Assembly (NCBI GenBank): GCA_019359545.1
Contig: JAHHHB010000056.1
Coordinates: 1-43,547 of the forward strand
From: Desmonostoc geniculatum HA4340-LM1
GTDB taxonomy: Bacteria > Cyanobacteriota > Cyanobacteriia > Cyanobacteriales > Nostocaceae
Direction of reading: 5' to 3'
DNA length: 43,547 nt
Shown here: piece by piece, positions 8,376 to 15,475 of the stretch
How positions within the stretch are numbered: the first letter of the stretch is position 1
Layout of the letters: every line of letters begins with the position of its first letter
Made by a program: the position numbers and the translations under genes
Notes under the pieces: model-generated
Seen by the model: only the letters and a program-made list of their open reading frames with translations
Told to the model about the DNA's origin: nothing
Database searches by the model: none

Positions 8376-8750
8376 AAAATTATAGTTTTACAATTACAAT
8401 GAAAATAAGTATTCGTTCTAATTTAACTTATATTAAATTTAGTGTGGAATGTATAGTGAAAATACTCAAATTAAATAAACTGATTAGCGAATAAGATGAT
8501 TTTAAAAGAATAATGCAGAATTCAGAATTCAGAATTCAGAATCAATTAGTGGGTAATTCAACCTGCGGTTCTCTTATCAAGTTAAGATAGAAGAAACCTC
8601 CCATCGTAACTTTGCACTAATTGTATATCACTAAATCAAAGATTTAGTCGTGTAGTTAAACCCCTTTAATTATAGGCTATTCACACAGAATTAAATTCTG
8701 AATTCTGACTGATGAATTCTGTTTTGTTAAAATATTTGATTGGTTAATAA
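8376..8750. promoter_or_regulatory. Divergent intergenic region with hairpin and GAATTCAG repeats
   Basis: 375 bases between the divergent phosphatase and kinase genes, so it must hold both promoters. A perfect hairpin ACTAAATC-AAA-GATTTAGT lies at 8630-8648, about 100 bases before the kinase start. Repeats of CAGAATT (8516-8542) are mirrored by inverted copies (8694-8729), suggesting a decayed repeat element. I see no confident -10/-35 or NtcA site. Confidence 0.4.
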
Positions 8751-9167
8751 GTGAGTAAGAAAATTTATCTAAAAGTCAACACAGATCTGACAGCTTCGCC
8801 TGAAGTGTTATCTTGGTTCGAGCAGATGAATCAACCAAGTCTTCCCAATAAAGAAATTTGGTGGCAATGTCAAACACTTTTGATAGAGGGCTTTACTAAT
8901 ATTGTTGAACATGCCCACAAAAATTTACCCATTGAAACTCCCATTGAGATGGAAGCCGTGCGTTTAAATGAGTATATAGAAATTCGCATTTGGTCTCAAG
9001 GCAAATGCTTTGATTTAGAAGAACAATTGCGACAAACATCTGAATTTCAAGATAATGACCAAGAGCGCGGACGTGGTTTAAAAATCATGTCTGCCATTGC
9101 CGATAAGTTAAGTTATGAAAGGACAGTAGATAATCGTTACTGCTTATTTATTAGTAAATATTACTAA
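8751..9167 (+). CDS. RsbW/SpoIIAB-like anti-sigma factor serine kinase
   Basis: 138 residues forming one GHKL ATPase domain. The N-box is EGFTNIVEHAH, with the conserved Glu and Asn. A G1-like segment with WSQGKCFD follows, then a G2 box ERGRGLKIMSAIADKL. Missing His-phosphotransfer sequences and the small size identify an anti-sigma kinase rather than a histidine kinase. It would phosphorylate the STAS antagonist at 6835 and be opposed by the PP2C protein at 7185. The start codon is GTG at 8751. No sigma factor gene lies nearby, so its target may be elsewhere or be a non-sigma partner. Confidence 0.85.
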   Translation: MSKKIYLKVNTDLTASPEVLSWFEQMNQPSLPNKEIWWQCQTLLIEGFTNIVEHAHKNLPIETPIEMEAVRLNEYIEIRIWSQGKCFDLEEQLRQTSEFQDNDQERGRGLKIMSAIADKLSYERTVDNRYCLFISKYY

Positions 9168-9355
9168 AGTTATGTTATGGCAAAAGCCTTGTTGGTTAGG
9201 ACATCAACAGATGATAAAACTCAAACACAAAAAGACTTTTCACCCAGTCTCCAGTCCCTTGCTATATGTTAAATATTGATGCATTCGATGAATACCTCTG
9301 GTAAGGTAACAAAGTTTATTAGTTTGCGAATTTAGTTTTAAATAGACTGGAGCTT

Positions 9356-11719
9356 CTATCTCCTGATTAAAAACTCTTGGATACGTTGAACAAACTCTTC
9401 TAATTCTGAGATTAAGTTATTAGTACATCCATGTTCTTGATGATGGACTAATTGTTCTAGTTTTTCTGCTGTCAGATGCATGGTTGTAATTCCCATGTTA
9501 GCGCTAGCACCTTTAATTTGATGAGCTTGCAGTGCTAATTGCTTAAAGTCATTAGCTGCGATCGCTCTTTTAATTATCTCTAAACGAGGTTGAATATCGT
9601 CAACAAATATTTGCAGTAATTCTAATTCAAATTCTGGGTTGTTTTCTGAGAGTTGATGTAAGCGTTCCCAATCAATTGGTAGGTCAACTAAATCGATATC
9701 TGTTTCTTTTCCTTTAAAAATTATATTTGCCCAATGTTCTAGTGCTGCTGCCAAATCTTCCTTCATTACTGGCTTACTTAAATAGTCATCCATACCTGCA
9801 TCTAAACACATTTGTTGGTCTTCTTTCATGGCATTAGCTGTCATTGCAATTACCACAGGACGACGACCACTTGCAAAGCGGCTTTCTTGCCAACGATGAA
9901 TTTCTTTGGTAGTTTCTAAACCGTCAAGAATTGGCATTTGACAATCCATCAAAATTAAATCGTAAGGAATTTTTTCTAATACCTCCAACGCTTCTTGACC
10001 ATTATTAGCAACATCGGCGCTGTAACCTAAGTTTTTGAGTTGTTTCAAAGCAATTTTTTGATTAACTAGATTATCTTCAGTTAAGAGAATTCTTAATTTA
10101 GGACAATCACGATCAGAAAAATCGCAGTTGTTTTCGTAATTTTTCATTCCTGACTCCTGAATTCTGAATTCTGTTAGCGCAGGGGGGCGTAGCCCATTCT
10201 GATTCCTAACTCCTGACTCCTCTGGAATCACAGAAGCGGTAATTGTAAAGTAAAATACACTACCTGCATTCAGCTGACTTTCAACCCAAATTCTGCCGCC
10301 CATTAACTCGCACAGTTGCTTGCAGATGGCAAGACCTAAGCCAGTACCACCATACTCTCGATAAATGGAGGAGTTTACTTGACTGAAGGCTTTAAATAAA
10401 CGTTCAAGGCGATCGCGTGGAATTCCAATGCCTGTATCTTTAATACTAAACTGAATTTCATAAGTATTTGCAGCAGAATAATTATTATCGCTTTGATTGC
10501 GAGCTATAACTGAAACTTCTATGCTTCCAGTGTTGGTAAATTTGATAGCATTACTAAGTAAATTAATTAGGATTTGGCGCAGTCTGGTAATATCTCCCAC
10601 AATCATAGTAGGAAGTTGTGGATTATCTAAAAATGTGAATTTTAATCCTTTTTCTTTAGCTTTAGGTGCAAGCAAATCAAGAGCCTGATTAATGCAACTT
10701 CGTAAAATAAAAGGTTGCGCCTCTAGTTCTAGGTTGCCTGATTGAATTTTGGAAAAATCAAGGAAATCGTTAATAATTTTGAGTAAGGAATTTCCACTTA
10801 TGTAAATGGTTTCAACAAAGTCTCGTTGTTCAGCAGTCAATTCACTATCTAATAATAGACTCGCCATACCAGTTACCGATGTAATTGGAGTGCGAACTTC
10901 ATGGCTAATCATTGCTAAAAATTGCTGTTTAGCAAGTTCTGCCTGTTTTCGTTCTGTCATGTCTCGCAAAATGTAAACATAACCTTGGAAATGTTCAATT
11001 TCTGTTTGAATGATTGAGTATGAAAAATCTACGGGAATGGTTTTACCAGTTTTGGTATGACAAACCGTTTCTACCTCTTTGACTAAATGATTTATATCTG
11101 GATTTATTGATATATTAATAACTTCAATATTTGCAATTTTCTTGAGAACTTTGGTGATGGGTTGACCCATGAGTTCCGCTTCATCATACTCCAACAAAAT
11201 TTGTGCCGCTGGATTCAGTTTTTTGATATTTCCTGACAGCGTTGTTACCACCAATGCATCTGGCATTGATGTCACAATTTGGTCGATGTATTGTTTAGAA
11301 GCCTTTAAGTTACGTAACAAAAGATTTGCTTCATTTGCACCTTGGAATAAAGATTGCTCAAGCACCATCCGTTCTGTTACATTTTGCACAAGAATGATTA
11401 GGGAATTACTATAATTGTCTTTTTGGATGTTTTTAGTAATAGAAATATCAATATATAAAGGAGAAGATTTATCTGGCGATCGCCTAATTCCTTTTAATTC
11501 AAAACTATTTTCTTGTCCCTGTTGAATCGCATCAAAAATATCTTCAAGTCCATCTAATTCTGGAAACGCAATCCGAACGTCACCACCTGGCTTTACTTCA
11601 TCGGGAATATCGGCAAAATGATTTAGTCCCAGAGATATATCAATAATCTTCAAGCTTTCATCAATTGTCAAATATTCAATTCCACATACAGATAATACAT
11701 TTGTTGATAATGAGTTCAT
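9356..11719 (-). CDS. Hybrid histidine kinase: PAS-PAS-HisKA-HATPase-REC-Hpt
   Basis: 787 residues, no membrane segment. Two PAS-like sensor regions (~10-120 and ~145-255) precede a HisKA domain with H273 in MISHEVRTP, then a GHKL ATPase with N box NLLSNAIKFT and glycine boxes DTGIGIP and [10 protein letters not shown] receiver follows with D592 in LMDCQMP, and an Hpt domain with H733 in [10 protein letters not shown], so it can run its own phosphorelay. A linker at ~496-524 is encoded by dispersed repeat sequence (CCTGAATTCTGAATTCTG), in frame. Its start lies 4 bases after the Ras-like GTPase stop, implying co-transcription. The REC-Hpt part closely resembles that of the kinase at 15461. Confidence 0.92.
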   Translation of the reverse strand: MNSLSTNVLSVCGIEYLTIDESLKIIDISLGLNHFADIPDEVKPGGDVRIAFPELDGLEDIFDAIQQGQENSFELKGIRRSPDKSSPLYIDISITKNIQKDNYSNSLIILVQNVTERMVLEQSLFQGANEANLLLRNLKASKQYIDQIVTSMPDALVVTTLSGNIKKLNPAAQILLEYDEAELMGQPITKVLKKIANIEVINISINPDINHLVKEVETVCHTKTGKTIPVDFSYSIIQTEIEHFQGYVYILRDMTERKQAELAKQQFLAMISHEVRTPITSVTGMASLLLDSELTAEQRDFVETIYISGNSLLKIINDFLDFSKIQSGNLELEAQPFILRSCINQALDLLAPKAKEKGLKFTFLDNPQLPTMIVGDITRLRQILINLLSNAIKFTNTGSIEVSVIARNQSDNNYSAANTYEIQFSIKDTGIGIPRDRLERLFKAFSQVNSSIYREYGGTGLGLAICKQLCELMGGRIWVESQLNAGSVFYFTITASVIPEESGVRNQNGLRPPALTEFRIQESGMKNYENNCDFSDRDCPKLRILLTEDNLVNQKIALKQLKNLGYSADVANNGQEALEVLEKIPYDLILMDCQMPILDGLETTKEIHRWQESRFASGRRPVVIAMTANAMKEDQQMCLDAGMDDYLSKPVMKEDLAAALEHWANIIFKGKETDIDLVDLPIDWERLHQLSENNPEFELELLQIFVDDIQPRLEIIKRAIAANDFKQLALQAHQIKGASANMGITTMHLTAEKLEQLVHHQEHGCTNNLISELEEFVQRIQEFLIRR
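10147..10232. repeat. Dispersed repeat inside a kinase linker
   Basis: Contains CCTGACTCCTGAATTCTG and related units also seen in non-coding DNA at 19611-19680 and, inverted, at 8516-8542. Here it is translated in frame as the linker between the ATPase and receiver domains. Confidence 0.7.
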
Positions 11720-11723
11720 TTGA

Positions 11724-12248
11724 CTAAATTAAATGAGTGGCTAAAGTTTGAAATATCTCATTAACATTATTCCCAGTTTTAGCTGAAGTTATATAAGTTT
11801 CTAATATATTAGCTTGATTACTGAATTGATAAATTTTGCGGATATTCTCTAAATATTCTGCCGCTATCATATCTGATTTGTTCAGTGCAACAACAATATA
11901 GCTTTGAGGATTAACAGCTAAAAAAGTCTGAATATGCTCTCGGAGATGATTGAGGGTTTCTGGTTGTGTCACATCACCAACTATTACAGCACCTTTAGAA
12001 CCTTGAAAATAATTTTTAGCGACAGCTTTAAACTTATTACTACCTTCAATGTCCCAAATTAAAAGCTGTAAATTCTGCTCATTATTTTGGTCTTTTTTAG
12101 ACAAGTTAAGCAATTTACGAGAAATTTTTACTCCTACAGTTGAAAGATATTCATCGCTGAATTGAGATTCGACAAATTGCCGAATGAGGCTAGTTTTTCC
12201 AACGCCAAAATCACCAAATAAACAGATTTTTTTAGAGATTGTAGACAT
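11724..12248 (-). CDS. Ras-like small GTPase
   Basis: 174 residues. G1/P-loop GDFGVGKTS at 12-20; G2 threonine T37 in STVGV; G3 WDIEG at 64-68; G4 NKSD at 122-125; G5 SAK at 154-156. This is the Ras/Rab/MglA-like layout rather than a translation-factor or Era-type GTPase. The residue after the G3 glycine, Gln61 in Ras, is serine (S69), so intrinsic hydrolysis should be weak or use another catalytic residue. No membrane-anchor motif is visible. The gene lies 26 bases after the roadblock-like/OmpA gene and 4 bases before a hybrid kinase, so all three are probably one transcript. Prokaryotic Ras-like GTPases are commonly encoded next to roadblock/LC7 proteins that regulate them. Confidence 0.88.
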   Translation of the reverse strand: MSTISKKICLFGDFGVGKTSLIRQFVESQFSDEYLSTVGVKISRKLLNLSKKDQNNEQNLQLLIWDIEGSNKFKAVAKNYFQGSKGAVIVGDVTQPETLNHLREHIQTFLAVNPQSYIVVALNKSDMIAAEYLENIRKIYQFSNQANILETYITSAKTGNNVNEIFQTLATHLI

Positions 12249-12274
12249 AGTTATTAATCACGGTTACTTTAAAC

Positions 12275-14473
12275 TTAAAATTGCTTGTTTATCGGTTCTA
12301 GAACAACACACCTACTCAACCATAAAGGGTGAGTTACATCAATTCCTGGTGGTAGATTTGTTCTGCCAATAACCTGTAGACGAGATGGTTCGATACCTAA
12401 TTTAATCAATGCTTTTTGTACAGCTTTTGCTCGCGTAAGTGCCAACTTTTGAGATGTATTTTTATTAGTATGGTCATAACTATAACCAACGATTTTTAAA
12501 TGCTGATTTTGGTGCTGATTCAGAAAAAGTTTGACTTGTTTAACCTTTTTTTCTAAATCAGCTTTCATTAGACTTGCTGAATCTGGTTGAAAGTAAAATC
12601 GTACTTCAATCTGCAAAGGTTCTACTCGCACTGCGCTAGACACAAATTTCACACCTGGAATTTGCTCAAATGCATGAGTAATAGTTCTAGCATCTGTAAT
12701 CCGGTTAACAGTACCTTCGACAGATACTTTTCCAGCAACGTATTGACTAGAAATAGCTATACCTTCTGTTTGATTTAAAACTCCTGTGACTCGTTTAACT
12801 TCAGCAGCAGCTAATACAGGATCTGCTGGTACTTCAACTAACAAAATTTGATTCTCAATCAACCAATTAGGAGACGTTAGTTTGACAATTTCTTCGGCTT
12901 TTTGACGAAGAAGTTGATTCGGTAATCGTCCTGTTAATTTTAATTTATTGTGTTCTACCTGCACTGTTAACCGATATACAGCTAATTCGGGAGTAGAAGT
13001 TAGAGCTAGCAAGGTTTGATTTTCAATGGAACGTATGACTCCACTATGGTATTGCCAAAATCCCCAAGGAATCAAAATACTGCTAATAAATATTAAGCTG
13101 AATATTAATAACGGTGAAAAGCTATTTTTTTGATTTTTATGCTGGATTTCTGTTTCTTTGAGTTCTTTAAGAAGTGTATGCACTTCACTAGGAATTGTCT
13201 CTAAATCGCCGTCAAAATTTTCAATAAAACTTCCATATTTTTTAATCATTTTGCTGAAGTTATGACGCATTTTATAAATAAATTTTCTGCTTGGTTCTCC
13301 TTGAATAACAAAAGCTAAATAACAGTACCCTGCAACTTCTAAAATTATTTTTGATGTGCCGTATTCAATTGCGTCTAATTCGGTTATACTTCCAGATTGA
13401 TTGATACAATCATTGGCAAAGCTACGAATTGCCGTTAGCATTCCTGCTATCATTTCAGCTTCAAGTTGCTGTGCGTCAGAGCGCTGAATATTTGAGATAA
13501 TTAAACCAGAGGTTTTATGAATCAAGAAAATGGCTTGAATTGTAAATGGCAGAGCTTCTTTAAGGATTAATTCTGCTTCAGAAACTCCCTGTAATTTAGC
13601 ACGAATTTTACGTTTAATTCCTTCAACACTGAGGGTTTCTTCAACTTGTCGGTTAATGGCACGGATTGTCTCTGCCATATATTTGGCTATGGTACTGCCA
13701 ATAATTGGGTAGAGTGCATCCACAACAATGTTTTGTTCAATTTCAATTTGCTTTTTAATTGCCCGTCCCATTGCTGGAGCGATCGCATCGGAAACTTCTT
13801 CTGGAGCAACAATAATTTGTTGGGAAATTGCTAAAGGAACAGCAGGTGCGATCGCCTCACTCATACTAGTTCTATCCTGTTCAGTACGACTACGAATCGT
13901 GCGATCGATAATAGGAGCAATTATCTCTATAATTTCCTCTTTTGAATCAGCAATTTTCAGCTTCAAAAGTTCAGAAAATGATGGTAAAAGTAGGTTTATT
14001 AACTCTTTTGGTTCATAAATTTGATGCTCTAATTTTATTATTTTATCTTCGATTTGATTGATAAAGTTATTTAATAACGCTAACTCATGTCCAACCAGTA
14101 TTTGTCGTAATTTTTGTAATGCATCCTCTGAATTGTCTGGAATTTCCTCAAAAGGTACGAATATTTCAACAGATTTTTCTAACTCTTCCTCAGCAGATTT
14201 TGGTGAACTGGGTACATGGGAAAGAGAATTAAAAGTAGACTCTAAATAAGCTTCACATACTTCCATTGGAACTGGAGGAAGTTGCAAGAATTCAACTTCT
14301 TCTGTAATAAATTCATAGCTATTATTAGTTTCTAATGGTAATGAAGAAAAAGATTGCTCAGGTGATTCGATAATTTTGAGTTCGACGAGCAAATGCACTA
14401 AATTATCAAGCTGTGCAGTTTCTTCTTGTTTTAACTCAACAGATTGAGAAATCCAATTTTCCACCTGAGTCAT
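12275..14473 (-). CDS. Transmembrane protein: roadblock-like region, TM helix, BON-like and OmpA domains
   Basis: 732 residues. The N-terminal ~300 residues are acidic and contain a repeated motif, AIAPA(V/M)..AI..QI (at ~210-270), like that of cyanobacterial OmpA-family regulators. A region at ~305-410 (ALPFTIQAIFLIHKTSGLII..., MIAGMLTAIRSF) has the look of a roadblock/longin-type domain. One membrane helix lies at ~449-472, then two BON-like segments (~485-620) and an OmpA/MotB-type peptidoglycan-binding domain (~620-728, with FYFQPDSA and LALTRAKAVQKAL). The predicted topology is N-terminus in the cytoplasm, OmpA in the periplasm. The GTPase 26 bases downstream is the obvious cytoplasmic partner. 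The roadblock assignment is by eye and less certain than the OmpA one. Confidence 0.8.
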   Translation of the reverse strand: MTQVENWISQSVELKQEETAQLDNLVHLLVELKIIESPEQSFSSLPLETNNSYEFITEEVEFLQLPPVPMEVCEAYLESTFNSLSHVPSSPKSAEEELEKSVEIFVPFEEIPDNSEDALQKLRQILVGHELALLNNFINQIEDKIIKLEHQIYEPKELINLLLPSFSELLKLKIADSKEEIIEIIAPIIDRTIRSRTEQDRTSMSEAIAPAVPLAISQQIIVAPEEVSDAIAPAMGRAIKKQIEIEQNIVVDALYPIIGSTIAKYMAETIRAINRQVEETLSVEGIKRKIRAKLQGVSEAELILKEALPFTIQAIFLIHKTSGLIISNIQRSDAQQLEAEMIAGMLTAIRSFANDCINQSGSITELDAIEYGTSKIILEVAGYCYLAFVIQGEPSRKFIYKMRHNFSKMIKKYGSFIENFDGDLETIPSEVHTLLKELKETEIQHKNQKNSFSPLLIFSLIFISSILIPWGFWQYHSGVIRSIENQTLLALTSTPELAVYRLTVQVEHNKLKLTGRLPNQLLRQKAEEIVKLTSPNWLIENQILLVEVPADPVLAAAEVKRVTGVLNQTEGIAISSQYVAGKVSVEGTVNRITDARTITHAFEQIPGVKFVSSAVRVEPLQIEVRFYFQPDSASLMKADLEKKVKQVKLFLNQHQNQHLKIVGYSYDHTNKNTSQKLALTRAKAVQKALIKLGIEPSRLQVIGRTNLPPGIDVTHPLWLSRCVVLEPINKQF

Positions 14474-14488
14474 ATCAATAAATTTGAG

Positions 14489-14535
14489 TGGGGAGTGGGG
14501 AGTGGGGAATGGGGAATGGGGAGTGGGGAGTTAGG
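14489..14535. repeat. GGGGAGT/GGGGAAT heptamer array (STRR type)
   Basis: About six tandem heptamers, degenerating into GGAGTTA units to about 14555. It lies between the coiled-coil gene and the OmpA-domain gene, so it may weaken co-transcription or only lengthen the spacer. Confidence 0.85.
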
Positions 14536-14602
14536 AGTGAGGAGTTAGGAGTTATTCTCTTTGTCCTCTTCTCTCCCTCATCTCCCTCATCTTCTGCCTT
14601 GA

Positions 14603-15259
14603 TTAAGAATGTAATTCTGCTGTACTGTTGGACTGAGTTAACACTTTTGATAACTTTGCAGTTTCTAAAAGTGGTACAGCAGTATAATCCTTGCTGCGTT
14701 CATCGGCTGCTTCTCGCAGCTGAGGAATGAATTCAGTTTCTTTCAGGCGCATTCCTAAGGCAAACAAAGTTTCAGCCATATCGTCTTTAGAAACTTTGGT
14801 GTTTGTCAACTGTGAAAAACGGCGATCTATTTCTTCTAAAATTAAATCCCGTAAAGCGGTAACATCATCTTGTAATTGGGCTTTAGTTTGAAAGATTTCA
14901 TCTCGAATTGAGGTAGTTTGGCTATCTAACGCGTCATCAAGAGATTGAACGCTGCTAGAGAACTTTTTATTGAGTCGATCGACTTGTTGCCTTAAGTCAA
15001 GAGTTTCTTCTTGAGTTGTGATGTTCAGTGATTTCAGTTTTTTTTCTACCGTCTCAAATCCTGCTTTGAGTTCAGCCGAAAAGTTAGACTTGAGTTGTTC
15101 AACATGCGATCGCGTTTGTTGTTGCAATAAAGAGATATCTGACTCTAGCTTACTAAATCTGTTTTCATAGTCTCTTAGCTGAGTGCCAAAAATAATATCG
15201 CGGATCTGATCGATATTGCCCAGCCGTTCTCGTACATCGTCTCTACTGATCTGATTCAT
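14603..15259 (-). CDS. Coiled-coil protein of unknown function
   Basis: 218 residues, strongly alpha-helical. Heptad-rich sequence spans ~25-150 (for example FSKLESDISLLQQQTRSHVE and LRQQVDRLNKKFSSSVQSLD). There is no signal peptide or membrane segment. It ends in a polar tail (DERSKDYTAVPLLETAKL). It lies between a hybrid kinase and the OmpA/GTPase genes on the same strand, so it is plausibly a scaffold or adaptor for that module. I do not recognise the family. Confidence 0.7.
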   Translation of the reverse strand: MNQISRDDVRERLGNIDQIRDIIFGTQLRDYENRFSKLESDISLLQQQTRSHVEQLKSNFSAELKAGFETVEKKLKSLNITTQEETLDLRQQVDRLNKKFSSSVQSLDDALDSQTTSIRDEIFQTKAQLQDDVTALRDLILEEIDRRFSQLTNTKVSKDDMAETLFALGMRLKETEFIPQLREAADERSKDYTAVPLLETAKLSKVLTQSNSTAELHS

Positions 15260-15426
15260 CAGGAAAACCTCAGAACCTACTTTTCAAACACTAAATTTAG
15301 TATTCCCATTTGTTATTTGGAAATGAATAATTAATAGACCTCTTGGGTAAATAAATATTTTTTGTCTCACGCGGAGGCGCAGAGGCGCAGAGAGGAGAAC
15401 GCAAAGAAGGATTTTTGCAAGAAGTA

Positions 15427-15475
15427 TAATGACTAATGACTAATGACTAATGACTAATGACTAATGACTAATGAC
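15427..15475. repeat. Seven tandem TAATGAC heptamers
   Basis: Seven exact units in 49 bases. The array overlaps the 3' end of the kinase gene at 15461 and provides its last codons and stop. Just upstream, around 15364-15412, is another Nostoc-type repeat (GGAGGCGCAGAGGCGCAGAG). Confidence 0.95.
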
